Assembly: GCA_022828595.1 (NCBI GenBank)
Contig: JAKGHH010000001.1
Location: 116,324,999 to 116,388,998, forward strand
Reading direction: 5' to 3'
DNA length: 64,000 nucleotides
From: Nelumbo lutea
Lineage: Eukaryota > Streptophyta > Magnoliopsida > Proteales > Nelumbonaceae
Shown: positions 44,792 to 56,900 of the stretch, one piece after another
Layout of the letters: every line of letters begins with the position of its first letter
Position numbering within the stretch: position 1 is the stretch's first letter
Notes under the pieces: generated by a model
Databases searched by the model: none
What the model saw: the letters and a program-made list of their open reading frames with translations, nothing else
Told to the model about the DNA's origin: nothing
Program-made: the position numbers and the translations under genes

Positions 44792-45802
44792 TCATACCTT
44801 GGTGAATAAAGAGTAATCTGCCCTTGACTGTTTAAAACCAACACTTTGAACTGCAGATAAAAATTTATGGAACCAGCTTCTTGAGGCTTGCTTTAGGCCA
44901 TAGAGGGATTTGTTTAGTCGACATACCAAATGCTCCCCTTGTCGACAGAGCCCCGGTGGAGGTTGCATGTATACCTCTTCAGTAAGGTCACCATGGAGAA
45001 AGGCGTTTTGAACATCCATTTGATGAAGATTCCAATTTCGAATTACTGCCACAGTGAGAAGGCAACGCACGGTAATGAGCTTAGCAACAGGAGCAAATGT
45101 CTCCTTGTAATCGATTCCTTCTCGTTGTGTGAAGCCTCGGGCTACAAGGTGGGCCTTGTACCATTCAATAGTTCCATCTGCATGATACTTGATTTTATAA
45201 ATCCATTTGTAGCCGATGGGATGATGACCATGAGGTAGAGGAACCATAGTCCATGTATGATTGGCTGAAAGTGCTTGAAGTTCGGTTTGCATAGCTTCAA
45301 CCCATTTAGGATCCTGACTTGCTTGTTCATATGTAAGTGGTTCGGGTAACAAGGAAATAGAAGAAATAAAGTGGTGGTGATCAACTGAAAAATTAGAGTA
45401 ATTGACATACCTGGAGAGTGGATGTTTTGTTCTAGACGTGGAAGAGTTGATTGCACCATGGGAAAGCAGCATAGAATTGTTGATGTGGTAGTCTTGAAGG
45501 CGAATTGGAAGTTTTATTAGGTGAGTGGAACGCCGTGGGGCAATTGGGTTGAGAGAGGAGTCAGGTAATGGGGTAGAAGTTGCATGTGGTTCGTGTTCTA
45601 TGGGTAAAGTGGCAGATGGAGTGGGTGCTGGTTGTTCAGGAGATGTTATGGATGCTAGTTGTTCATGTTCCATAGGTGAGGTGGTGGGTGCAGTGGTTGT
45701 GATTGAGTTTGGGTCAGCAATGTTGTCTGGCGGTACTTGTGGATTTGGGAGAGTAGTGGGCTGTGGTGACAGGTGGTAGAGATCATTGAGTGGTGTTGGC
45801 AA
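44792..45802 (-). pseudogene. Copia-C RT N-terminus with linker
   Basis: One 336-residue frame. A Pro/Thr/Ser-rich linker comes first, then LTYEQASQDPKWVEAMQTEL, GYKWIYKIKYHADGTIEWYK, KETFAPVAKLITVRCLLTVA and HQMDVQNAFLHGDLTEEVYM, the copia RT fingers and palm. It ends DYSLFTKV just before the YVND box and is separated from it by a frame break. Confidence 0.9.
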
Positions 45803-45889
45803 AGTGGGTTGGTTTCGGTTAGTAATAGGTGCGGAATTAATGAAGGAAAATAGGTGTTCATAGAATGTGACATCTCGAGAAGTAAAAAA

Positions 45890-46363
45890 CTATTGTGGCT
45901 CAAGATCATATAGGCGATAGCCTTTTTGACCAAGTGGGTAACCCATGAACATGCATCCATGAGCTCGGGTGTCAAATTTTTGTTTGGGCTTAAGATTTGT
46001 GGCATAGCACAAGCACCCAAAAGTACGAAGGTGAGTGTATGATGGAGGCTGATGATGAAGTCTTTCAAAAGGTGTTCTGTGATGAAGTAAGGGTGTGGGA
46101 AGACGATTGATGAGATAGCAAGCAGTTTGGACACTTTCGCCCCAAAATTGAGGTGGTAAATTGGCTTGAAAATGAAGGGCATGAGCAGTATCTAAAAGAT
46201 GGCGATGTTTGCGTTCCACTACCCCATTTTGTTGGGGCATGTAAGTACAGGAATGTTGAAAGTGAGTACCATTTTCATTAAAGAAGGATTGCATAGAAAT
46301 GAATTCAGTACCCTTGTCAGCACGAAAAGTCTTAATAGAAGTATGAAAATGTGTTTTTACCAT
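45890..46363 (-). pseudogene. Copia-C integrase C-terminal half
   Basis: Contains FRADKGTEFISMQSFF (second Asp; usually SDNGTE, here ADKGTE), YMPQQNGVVERKHRHLLDTA (catalytic Glu) and LRTFGCLCYATNL. Stops with a TAG at 45890 directly before FFTSRDVTFYE, the usual continuation. Confidence 0.88.
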
Positions 46364-47457
46364 GAGAAGAAATATTTAAATAGAGACTGTGTTTCAGATT
46401 TGAATTTCATCAAATAAATCCATGTGAAATGAGAATAATCATATACAACTGTAAGACAATAACGAGCTTCTGAATAGGTTTTAAAACGGTGAGGTCCCCA
46501 AATGTCACAGTGAATTAAATCAAAGCATGCACTAGAAGAAATTGAACTAATTGGAAAAGGTAGACGAGTGTGTTTAGCACGCGGACAAATATCATAGACA
46601 TTACTGGTATCATAAATAATTTCTGGGATAGATTTGGACAATGCTTGAAGAGGTGCAGAGGATGGGTGCCCCAACCGTTGATGCCAAAGAGAGGAGAAAC
46701 GTCTGATGGAATTGGCTAGGTGGACATTCTGCTTGGGTTTGAGATAATACAATCCATTATGTTGCTTGCCCAGGCTAATCATCCTCTTCGTAAGCACGCC
46801 CTGCACAATACAAAAATCATGTGAGAAGGTGACAAAGCATTTTAAGGCATGGATGAGTTTACTGACCGAAATCAAATTGACTTTGAAATTGGGAACATGT
46901 AAGACACCATCAATAGTTAAGTTATGGGTTAATTGCATGGAACCAATTGAGTGAATAGCTGTTTTATCTCCATTAGGTAAGATCACAAAATCATGATTAG
47001 GTAATATGTGAGCAGAAGTGGTAGGTTTATGAGATATGTGGTGTGTGGCACCACTATCAACTACCCAATACAAATCTATTGAAGAATCAGAGTGAGCAGC
47101 ATAGCAAGTAGTATCAGGAATACCTGTAGCATTCACAAAGGGCTGGATGTTACCGTTATATTTTTGAAGTAAAGCCATGAGTTGTTTGTATTTTTCATTG
47201 GTGAAGGTTGCTGTTTTAGAGTTGGGATGTGAAGTTAGTGAAGCTGGTGTATTGGCCTGAATGTTGTGGGCCGTGGGCTTCCTTGGTTTCACGTTTTTGC
47301 CATGAAACTTGTGACCTACAGGAAAACCCTTGATGTAAAAGCAATCCTCAACTCCATGGCCTTGACGGTCATAGTAACTACACTTTAGATTTTTCTTTGA
47401 AGGACTTCTCCCATAAGTAGAGCCTTGTTGTTTTGTTGTATCTTGAGTGATTTGCAT
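46357..47457 (-). pseudogene. Copia-C knuckle, protease and integrase N-terminus
   Basis: 366-residue frame. It begins with a knuckle CSYYDRQGHGVEDC, whose second Cys (CX2C) is Tyr, then the protease site YWVVDSGATHHISH. The pre-integrase zinc region (SLWHQRLGHPS...YDICPRAKHTRLPF) follows, and the first integrase Asp is in FDLIHCDIWGPHRF. It shifts frame at FKYFFSW into the next fragment. Confidence 0.9.
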
Positions 47458-47778
47458 GGCATGATGACCTGGATTTATGTTGCAACATGTTGCTGCCTCA
47501 GTTTGTCTTTCATGTTATAGAACTAGTGCATGAACCTTGCAAGTATCTCGAAGAGGACTCATCATCAGAATAGATCCCCGAACGGTTGCATATGACTCAT
47601 TTAAGCCCATGAGAAATTGCATGACACGGTCATTCTCTTCTCTGTCAACTAACTGTTTCAACCCACCACAAGTACGAGAAGGAGGGGTCTGATATGATGA
47701 TAATTCATCCCATAAGGCTTTGAGTTTTGTGTAATAAATAGAAACGGATTGTTGGTCTTGCCTAAGTTCTACAATTTC

Positions 47779-48165
47779 TTATCGAATTTGGTAGATGCGA
47801 GAGTCATTACCTTGGGAGAATCGTTCATGGAGATCGTCCCAAACTTCTGCTACTGTATCGGCATAGATGACACTCCCTGCAATGTTTGGATGAACCGAGT
47901 TTAACAGCCAAGACAGCACCATGTCGTTGCATCGCTGCCAAGTGGGAAACTTTGGATCTGTGGGTTTGGTCGCTTTAATAGCACCTGTTATGAAGCCAAG
48001 TTTGTTTGTGGAGCTCAAACTAATACGCATGGCTCGACTCCATTGCCCATAATTGTATCCTTCCAAGGGTTTGGAAACCAAGACAAGTCCTGGATGATCC
48101 AAATGATGAAGAGTTAGGGGATCTGAAGGATCAATGGTATTTGTTGTGGATGAGGACTCGGCCAT
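47779..48165 (-). pseudogene. Copia-C gag N-terminal part
   Basis: From the ATG at 48165 (MAESSSTTNTIDPSDPLTLH), with HHLDHPGLVLVSKPLEGYNY and WSRAMRISLSSTNKLGFITG, the gag N-terminal domain of RE1-like copia elements. Frame is lost after 47779 (TAA), and 47458-47778 holds the rest of gag in broken frame. Confidence 0.88.
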
Positions 48166-48204
48166 GATTATTGGAATTGAAGAAAAGGTGTGAAGAGTCA
48201 CCAG

Positions 48205-48223
48205 GAACGATGCTCTAATACCA
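48205..48223 (-). other. Copia-C primer-binding site
   Basis: Minus strand reads TGGTATTAGAGCATCG directly after the LTR, one base from the initiator-Met tRNA site TGGTATCAGAGC. Confidence 0.85.
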
Positions 48224-48429
48224 TATAAAAATAGAGAAGCAAATGAGGAAGATGATTTTGAATGTATATTCACAATGAAATTACATGACTATTTATATAT
48301 AGGACATAGATACGTATGCTAGGAATCCAACTAATTGATTTACACTATCAACTCCTATAATTCCTCTTGACAGATAATTACAGAATAATTAGCTAATGAC
48401 AGCTATCAGTTGATATCTTTCTTTCTATA
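48224..48429 (-). repeat. Copia-C 5' LTR
   Basis: 206 bp, TATAAAAATAGAG...TTCTTTCTATA, followed by GTTCT. Confidence 0.92.
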
Positions 48430-48434
48430 GTTCT

Positions 48435-49721
48435 TCTGATATCATACCTATTTCTCATGTTCAAGTTTGACCAAAGAAACTCCTCTGTGAATTTTGATAA
48501 ATTCTCATTGATTAGTGCAGGTCATAGTATACAGCATTAAGTTTAAGAGACCCAGACTTGCAATACGATCTGTATTTTTACAATATTTATTCTTTTTTAG
48601 GGCAATTTCTAAGTGTATATATAATACCAGAAGAACTTTTGCCAATCAGAAACCCCCTTTTGTTGAAAATTGATGGATTGATTGGTCATCTCATTTTTTA
48701 TACCGATTGATTGGTTATCAGATTAGTAATACGTATGTATGCTGCTACCATAAAAATGAAATCTGATGATTTTTCAGGGTTATGGACTTGTGCTTGTGCC
48801 CCCGTTGTGTGGTGTTGTGTATATAGAGTTAACTTTCATTTCTTTTTTGACTTTGGCTATGGAGGAAATGGTCGTGTTCAGGGTGATGTTAAACCCACTT
48901 CACACATTGAAAAGTAGAAAAGTATATCCATAATAAATTAGGAGGTATGGTGGTGTGTAAGAGGATTGAGAATCAATATTAATTAGGAGGTATCTACTTC
49001 ATCACCATCATCATCATCACCCAAGTCTTATCCTAACTAACTACTCAACTGTTTCGGAATGTCCCTTACCAAGTTATTCAAGTAAATATTTTCTAAGAAA
49101 CATTTACTCAGAGTAAGTTTATTTACCCATATTCATTTAATTTCTAGATAAGTTAATTACTCACTCGGGAGATAGTTACATATCACTTACTCGGGAAGGA
49201 ACCTCCCTCCTATTTCTGGAAGAAAAAAAGAGGCCTTAGAAATAGAAATTAAAAAATCTCTTTTCGTATTGCTTTGCCTTTTCAGGAAAGATTTCTCCTC
49301 AAGAGAAAGCAGTAATCGCCTGCCTGGTCTCTTATTACTCTATATGTTTTCAATGGGTTCTTCACTTCCAAGAGAACTTTAAACCTCTCTAGTTTCTTCT
49401 AGAGTGTGCTTTGTTTGCCATTACCAGCCTGCAAATCCAAACTTCTTCCTTATACCATCGTTCTATGCTTCCAAGAGATTTACATTGTTTTGCAGGTAGC
49501 AAATTCAAGTCTAAATGTTGTCCACTCTGTTCAAGGAAAATAAAACAATGAAGACAACAATATTGGCAAAATGCATGGTAGTAGCTCACCTTGTTCTCCA
49601 ACTTAATGGTCACTTGATGCACGTAAGGTGAAGAACTCCTTTCTCATCTTTGAAAGATCAAATTAGGAAGACAAAGACAAACACATGCATAAAGGGTATT
49701 CTAAGTATTTAAAAACTTCTA
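48435..49721. other. AT-rich spacer
   Basis: No gene recognised. Short CAT triplet run near 49000-49015. Confidence 0.5.
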
Positions 49722-49827
49722 AAGGTTTAGTTTGTAAAGAGAACAAATGCAAATACTTACAAAATAATACAAAAATGCAAGGATTTTCACTTAAATATTT
49801 ATATTTATACTCTTTCCAAACTGAGAC
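49722..49827. repeat. Foldback MITE (family D), copy 2
   Basis: AGGTTTAGTTTGTAAAGAG at one end and CTCTTTCCAAACTGAGAC inverted at the other, with ACAAATGCAAATA / TATTTATATTTATA between. Confidence 0.6.
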
Positions 49828-51141
49828 AAAAGGACACATGATGTGTTGTATGTTTTCTTGACAAAATAATGATACATTCTTAAAAGTACCTCTAAGGTTT
49901 AGGAAATTAATTAACTCTACCCTTATTTGTTTACATATTGTCTTAAAGTACACCCATGTTTTCTTACAATGGTCTAAAACCTCCCCTGCCATTAGCTTTC
50001 CATTATACACCATTAACATGTAACATCACATGATTGATATACTCTTCAAAAATTCCAAGAATACCCTTTTGTGGTTAAAAGAACCTCTATCCCGTTAGAG
50101 ATCTTCCACAGAGAGAGAGAGAGAGAGAGAGTGAGCAACGAGGAGCATAGCAGAGGTCATATGTTGATGACTGTGATGAGTGTGACATACAGAGAAAGGA
50201 TGGGAAGAACATTTGACTGAATTCCACTGCAAAGCTATAAACATTCAAAATGCCAAAAACCCCACTCTATAAACTAATGCACACTTGTGAATTAGCATCA
50301 ATTCCAAGCTAGCACCTACCCCGACTATACTTTGGGCCTAAAAATTCTGACCCTGGGCTGAACCGTCATTCTCCCATTTTGTTTCCAGTTTTAATAAAGG
50401 TATGTACCATGGAAGCTCATTCTCGAATTAGAATCACTGGTTATAGACATTGTCTTATAATTAGATCTATGTACGTAGATTAGACATATTCTATTTCTAT
50501 CAAGTAAAAGATATGGACAACAACCGGTAACCCCATTTTGATCACAGAATTATGTGTACTTGTATATGAATGTAATTGTTGTTACAGCTTTGACAAACGG
50601 CCAGCACCCTGTTTTTTGTTTGGGGTTTTAACCGTTCAGTCCGCCCCTAGAAATCTAGAGCTCCACTCTAGGGGTGGACTGAATCCTGACTGTGGATTGA
50701 TGCCAAATCCACAGGCAGGATGTTGTTTATAGAGGGCTAGTAGTAGACTAGGAGGGGGCTGCAATTCAGATTTCGGAGGGAGATTGCAGTCCAAAAATCC
50801 CTTTTTTGTTTTAGTTTCCTTTTTCTCTGTCTTGCTATTTGGTTTTCTTTCTATTCTTTTGTTCTTCATTTTTTCTTCTTTTATTTTTTCATCTTCAACG
50901 ATCAAAGACGATGTGAGATAGAAGGGGAAGGGTTGAAATAAAAGAAGAAAACCTAAAAAAGAGCAATAGTACTCTATTGTTATCTTTTACCCAGTTTATT
51001 TCAGGGTGTTGTTGTTGTTGTATATGAATGGAATTGGATAACATTGAATGCTTCTCCCCACTAGCGTCCATGGGCTGCTTGAATGTCCCGTACGTCTACA
51101 CCAATTCAATGTACCCATCTATCCACTAGGTTTGTGTTATT

Positions 51142-51143
<2 letters not shown>
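49828..51143. other. Spacer
   Basis: No supported gene. An inverted CCCCTAGA...TCTAGGGG pair is at about 50644-50674. Confidence 0.5.
50112..50131. repeat. (GA)n microsatellite
   Basis: About ten GA units. Confidence 0.9.
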
Positions 51144-51184
<41 letters not shown>

Positions 51185-51430
51185 CATTATAAATCTATTA
51201 AGCTGAAATGTAAGAGGGCCTAATGCCATTCTCTCCTACCAACTCTCTCTCTCTCTCTCTCTCTCTTGTTTTTTTTTTCTTTCAAATTGCAAGAATGCTA
51301 CCCTCTCTCCTACCAACTCTCTCTCTATTTTTCTTATAAATTACAAGAATGCCATCTCTCTCCTTGTAAATTACAAGAATGTAATCTCTCTTTCCTTATA
51401 AATTACAAGAATACCACTCTCTCTCTCTCC
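51143..51430. repeat. CT-rich microsatellite cluster
   Basis: (CT)n tracts at about 51143-51176, 51244-51267 and 51418-51428. Between them are three or four imperfect copies of a unit with CTCTCTCC and AAATTACAAGAATG. Confidence 0.8.
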
Positions 51431-51810
51431 AACTGAGGGAGACCTCAGCTCGGCATCTCAACTGTTAGGGGACCTACAATCAAAGATAGTCGAGTTCGAA
51501 CCGAGCCAAGCTTGAACTTCTGAGCTCAAGCTCAAGTCTTTAATTCGAATCATGCTTGAGCTAGATGACACGTCGACTACTAAGGGAGACCTTAGCTTAA
51601 CACCTTGCTTGTTAGGGAAACCTCATCTTGACACTTCAGCAACTAAGGGAGACATCGGTTTGGCACCTTGGCAATTGAGGGAGACATCGGCTCAGCACCT
51701 CAATTGCTTGAGAAATCTGCAATCAAAGGTAGCTGAGCTTGAACTTCCAAGCTTTTAACTCGAGCCGAGCTCGAGCTCGAGCTCAAGTCTCAAATTTGAA
51801 TCGAGCTCGA
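51431..51810. repeat. Degenerate short tandem repeats
   Basis: Five or six imperfect copies of a unit with GAGGGAGACCTCAGCTCGGC and CACCT(CA). They are interleaved with GAGCTCGAGCTTGAACT-type words. The 68-residue ORF here has no family resemblance and is repeat-derived. Confidence 0.6.
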
Positions 51811-52017
51811 GCCTAATAGTTTATGAACAAGCCCCTGCAATGCAAGACCCCTCTGCTAGTATATATATATATATTAATTTGGAAAACTTGTGGGGTTAGA
51901 ATACTGATTACTATATCTGATGTTCCTAAAGGCTCTTTTGGAAATGAGGATTTCAAATGATTTCTTGATCCATGGTCTTTCTTGCTTGATTTTGGCCCCA
52001 AGAATATGTACTTTTGC

Positions 52018-52593
52018 CTAGTTTTGTTCGAACTTTGATGTTGTGTCTGGGTTGTTGAATTTGATGACTTGGGGTCGAATCAAAATGGTTGTTGTTGAAT
52101 TGGTAGAACTGCTAGCTCCACCCTTGAAGAATCGCCTTATAAAACCCCTGCGGGAGAATGAACTAGAGGAAGATTGATAAAAACACTTTCCTTGTTTTGC
52201 TAAGAACTTCCACACCTCCTCTGCCCGGAAAATGGGTCGGTTATCACCCTTGGTGGCAAAGAGCATTGCCGTAAAAATCCCTCCAAAGCCTGTTCCAGTG
52301 GCAACGTCAAAATAATTTGCTACTCTTGTGTATGGATCTTGGAATTTGGTCTTGAGATCTTGTTCTAGGTAAGCTAGGGCTTTTCTTGAGAGGATCCCTC
52401 TCATTTCTCCGCTATCAATGCTAAGAATGCGGACCTTACTTCTATGGTTCTTGGTCATCCCCATGCCATTATGGTTGTCGCCAAAGATGTAGTTTCGGAT
52501 TTTGCTTTTAAGGTTGGAGCGGGAAAGGATGTGAGAGATTTCTTCTACTTCTTTTTCATCTTCTTTATCTTTTTCTATTATTCTTATTTGTAT
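52018..52593 (-). pseudogene. Patatin-like phospholipase fragment (PLP6-9 type)
   Basis: Open minus frame from about 52593 to the TAG at 52018. Numbered from the only good ATG (52464), residues 11-23 read VRILSIDSGEMRG, where patatins have DGGGxRG for the oxyanion hole. Residues 50-66 read NYFDVATGTGFGGIFTA, where GTGFGG lacks the nucleophile Ser. The plant PLP6-9 group is known to have Gly here. KALAYLEQDLKTK and FATKGDNRPIFRAEEVW are family-typical. Similarity ends near residue 122 and the last 26 residues look random. Upstream in-frame sequence (EEISHILSRSNLKSKIRNYI) lacks an ATG. Judged a truncated copy of a first exon, not a working acyl hydrolase. Confidence 0.7.
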
Positions 52594-54290
52594 TCATCAC
52601 AGAAGAGCATTTTAATTTGAAGAAAAATTATTCAATTTTGGTTTACGATTCTTTACCATCACACTATTGGTTGTTGCAGGGTAACTGTTGCAAGTCCATA
52701 GACCATAGTGGATATCCTTTTGAGATAGGATTTAATGGAAGGGAAAAACTAACATTTTATATTTCCATCAGAATATAACAATGACGACAATTGTCAGAAA
52801 ACTTGGGGGTATTTTAAGACAATATGTAAATAGTAAATGTAGAGTTAGTCAATTTCCTAAACCTAATGGGTACCTTAAGAAATTTGCCCTTTTAAGTGGT
52901 CCAATTCATTTAACCATCCAGCCTATTCTATATTGATTTTAATTTGGATGGAATACAATCCAAACCCAATCCATTAACAAACTCTTCTTTTAAGTGAGAA
53001 TTTAGTTCAAAACGCACTTTATCCAGAATGAACTGTCCCATATCTATTTGATGCGATTCAACCCAAACCCAGTCCATTAAAAACCCTATTTGTACTCTTC
53101 TTAAACTGAGAGTTTAGTTCAAACTTACTTTATCCCAGAGTGAACGGTCCCATATCTATTTGATGGGATCCGATTCTAAGATCATGAGAGCCTAGTTTTG
53201 GGAATTCGAAATAAATGGTTCACATTGCAGTAGAAAACTAACTGATTCATAAAGTAATGATCCCGGAGATGATACAGAAGACCTAATTCCCAGGATATAG
53301 AAATCTGGGCCCCCATGTGCTGAGTTAGACTATATTAAAGATAATTTGATAGGGCATATGACCTCACCGATTACCAATACTCCACTAATAACAATTAATA
53401 ACAAGGACACGGCAGTGCTACGGAACCTTACTAGCGTGGTTGATTATCCATGCACCACTTCGTATCAACTCAAATAAAAAAATCAAATGCCCACACAAAA
53501 AGCTAATACCCTCCATTCACCAGCATCAACCCCTCTCCCTTTCCTTGAATACCAAAACAAGAATTAAATGCCTGAAAGCAAAAGCCGTACTCCTTGTAGT
53601 TGCTTGTGACTCAACCAAACATTGGATACGGAGTTTATATACCTGAATTTCCCGCCGGCGCCGGAGTTAAGTCCTTTTAAACCAGGACGTGGACCGGTGG
53701 ACGGCAGCGGGATCCAGACAAGACCATGTGGTGCCGTGGTGGGTTCATGCTTACCCGTTTGATTCGTAAATCGATCGGTGGCCTAAGACTTGCAATACCT
53801 TCAGACGTGTTATCTGGCAAACCGTTTGTGAGACCTACTATCAAGTAGATCTAGCAAACTATCAAGTAGAGCTAGCAAACAGTTGATCCAATCGGTAAAC
53901 ATGATTCAATCCAACTCAAAAAAATAGGGTTAGGGTATCATATTTAACTATTTGAATGCAAAAATAACTCGACCCTATCCAATCCAGAAAAAATTGGGTT
54001 GGGTTGGGTTGGGTCATGGGTCAATCTGCTGATCCAATTGTAAGTTTAATTATGACTAAATAATGCATTATTAGAAGTTTTCACTCTTTAATTTTTTTTA
54101 TTTAATCTTTAATTTTTGTTGTTTATTCTTTAAATTGTTAAATGTTTAAGTTTTTTTTATTTTATATTTGGAATTTTAAGGTTAACTCCTTTAATTTTGG
54201 CATTTTTATATAGTTTTTCTTTATTTTTTTTAAATTCAATTATTTTTTAGTTAAGCCGAATTGACCCATGGGTCAACCTTAACCCAAACA
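52594..54290. other. AT-rich spacer
   Basis: No supported gene. GGGTT repeats at about 53996-54015. Confidence 0.5.
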
Positions 54291-54428
54291 TTTATGCTAT
54301 GTTTGGTTTGAAGGAAAAGGTAGGGAAAGGAAGGAAAAGACAGGAAAACCGATCCAAGGTTTGTAAAGGGTTTCCACCTTTTCCTTCCTTTCCTTAACAT
54401 TTTCCTTCAAACTAAACATAACCTTAAG
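54291..54428. repeat. Foldback MITE (family C)
   Basis: Starts TTATGCTATGTTTGGTTTGA and ends CTTCAAACTAAACATAACCT. Arms match through AGGGAAAGGAAGGAAAA and TTTTCCTTCCTTTCC. Lies 320 bp upstream of the GT61 start. Confidence 0.75.
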
Positions 54429-54750
54429 GTTAAGGTCTAGCATTTGTCCAATCCGAAACTCAACCCGACCCGAACCCGACCCACCCAAATATCGAGTCAA
54501 GACGTCTTGTTCGTAGCAAATATCGAGTCATGCTTCATGTGAAGTTTGGTTATTGTAGGAAGCGTAGAAAAACAATTTTAGGGAATCTGGACTCGTCTTT
54601 TGAGTTTCCGTATTGCGCATTGCGCTCCGTCATTCTCAATTCTCAAGTCTCAACCCAAAGGCCGCATCAAACTCCCCATTTTGAGTCTGAGATACAAACC
54701 AGACATCTGCACCCTCCTCCATCAGTATCTTGTTGAATTTCTCCTTCGCC

Positions 54751-56649
54751 ATGACCAACATATTTGCGGAAACCGAGAGAAGCTCCCAGAAGCTCTCCAA
54801 ACAACGTAGTTTCTCAACCAATATCTTTTCACCAAAGCTTTCTATTTACCTCTTAGCCGTCTGCGTTATCCTTTTCATTCTCTTCCAAGTGCAAGCTCTG
54901 AAAACCCCCTTTTCTCCCCCCTCTCCTTCAGTGTCTTTCTTAGAAAAATGGGAGAAAGTTGTCCATACCAGCCTGAGTTTAAATTGTTCGCAGGAGTTGA
55001 GATCCATGATCGCCAAGCTACGCGACTCCGTCACGTTTCTCCCGCTCAAGGATTTAAGATATTCCGAAACTGCCATGCAAGGTCACACGTGGTTCATGAG
55101 CTCCCTGTACGACACACAAGAGGAAGGGGAGGTGCAGTACCAATACTTCCCTTCGGAGGCATCGAAAGGGAGGTTGCTTTGCATACTAGGTCGTGATAAG
55201 CACGACGGTGCACGAAACTCGTACGCCTTAGCATGGCCGGAGGCTTTACCGCAAAACGCGACGCTCTTCAAGGGGCTGACATTCGTGTCCTACAACCACT
55301 ACGATTACGACAACATATGGCACGGCTTATCAGCCATGGTGCCGTTCGTGGGGTGGCACCGGAGAATGGGTTGCGTAGTGCCTACCAGGTGGGTACTATA
55401 CCACCGGGGAGAGTTGAGGTCGAATATTAGCCCATGGCTGAGTAACCTGATGGAGGCCACTTTTGGTGAGCCTCTTAATATCGAACTGTTTGATGGGGTT
55501 GGTGGGCCGGCTTGTTTTGAAGAGGCCGCTGTGATGAGACACAATGAAGGTGGGATGTCGAGACAGAGGAGGCTTGAGGTGTATGATCTGCTGAGGTGCA
55601 AGGCCAGGATGTTTTGTAACGTGAGCCTGGAGGGTAGGAGTTCGGACGTTGACGAAAAGGGGGCACCCATTATTGGAATGACGCTGTTCATGAGGACTGG
55701 GGCGAGATCGTTCAGGAACGAGTCTGTGGTCATCGATATCTTCAAGAAGGAATGTTTGAAGGTGGAGGGTTGCAGGTTAAGGGTTGCCTACTCCAATAAT
55801 CTCAGCTTTTGTGACCAGGTTAATTCATTGCTTAATTATTTGTTGCTCCTTTAAATTTTCTGTCTATATATGCAAACTACTTGTAGAAATGTGCACTTTG
55901 CGAGGATATACATGGAGCAAAGCCGAGCGAGCACTCTTTTATATGAGATCGATTATATGAATTATATTATATCTTCGACGCCGTATGTTCTGGGTGATCA
56001 GATCAGTCTCTGATATATCCCAGGAAGCATATGAACCAGTAATTAGCTGTAAGACAGTTTAAGATTTTCAAACCAGGACTCTGGTCTGGGGTGGGGATTC
56101 CCAACCCCAGTCTGCCCAGAGCCCCAGCAGGCCAGCAGTATGTTGCCCTTCCTGCTGTCATCGTGTGAACGGAGAAGTTATACACTAGAGCCAAACATAA
56201 CTTTGGGCATGAATATTGTTTGTGGTGATTGATTGATTCAGGTGAGGTTGATGGGGTCCACGGACATTCTGGTGTCCCCACATGGGGCCCAGTTGACGAA
56301 CATGTTTCTGATGGATAGGAACAGCAGCGTGATGGAGTTCTTTCCCAAAGGATGGTTGAAACTGGCAGGAGTAGGGCAATACGTATACCAGTGGATCGCG
56401 AGCTGGGCAGGGATGAGACATGAGGGTGCATGGAGGGACCCAACCGGCGATGCATGCCCGTACCCTGAAGACGACCGCCGTTGCTTCAACATATATAAGG
56501 ATGGACAAATCGGCTACAATGACACCTATTTCTCCAAGTGGGCCAGTGATGTACTCAAGCAGGTGAAGCTGAGCAAAGTAGAATTACAAGTCTCGAAAGA
56601 TGCAACAATGAAGGAGCAATTGAAGTCAAGCGGTTGTTCATGTAATTAA
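54751..56649 (+). CDS. GT61-family glycosyltransferase, two exons
   Basis: Exon 1 54751-55818 and exon 2 56242-56649 are joined in phase 0 (CCAG|gttaat ... gattcag|GTGAGG), giving 491 residues. The start is the ATG at 54751; the longer frame begins with TTG. Residues 30-50 are a single membrane anchor, so this is a type II Golgi protein. The DUF563/GT61 catalytic region follows, with HDGARNSYALAWPEALPQNA, FVSYNHYDYDNIWHGLSAMV, CFEEAAVMRHNEGGMSRQRR and, in exon 2, TDILVSPHGAQLTNMFLMDR. GT61 enzymes add xylose or arabinose to xylans, or xylose to N-glycans. The exact substrate here is not told by sequence. No lesion seen. The intron is 423 bp. Confidence 0.9.
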
Positions 56650-56863
56650 GGGGCATATAAAGCCTACGTGGTGGGTATACAAAAAGAAAGGGGGTCTTCA
56701 CCGTTCAGTCCACCCCTAGGTGGCTAGGTCACAGTGATGAGTGTCCATCATCTCATTAGTCATTGATTGGTTGGTCCTGTATTTGTAATCTCCCAAGAGA
56801 AGAGAGAATATCGAGTCAAGAGCTGGAGAACTTCAATAGCCTATTAAAACTTTAAAATAAAAA

Positions 56864-56866
<3 letters not shown>

Positions 56867-56897
<31 letters not shown>
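56867..56897. repeat. Poly(A) and (AT)n microsatellite
   Basis: A-run (56858-56871) followed by about 12 AT units. Confidence 0.9.

Positions 56898-56900
<3 letters not shown>

Larger units (their letters stand above)
43589..48429 (-). mobile_element. Copia-C: young Ty1/copia element with TA...TA LTR ends
   Basis: 4.84-kb element with LTRs of 205 and 206 bp, about 5-6% apart by eye, and a perfect target duplication GTTCT (43584-43588 and 48430-48434). The LTRs do not begin TG and end CA. In element orientation they run TATAGAAAG...TTTTTATA. Both the primer-binding site and the polypurine tract sit directly against these ends, so the borders are not a misreading. Coding frames are long, with only a few lesions. 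Confidence 0.93.

Noticed and set aside
54730..54750. Start of the GT61 protein at 54730
   Set aside because: The codon there is TTG. The first ATG is at 54751 and fits the membrane anchor position.
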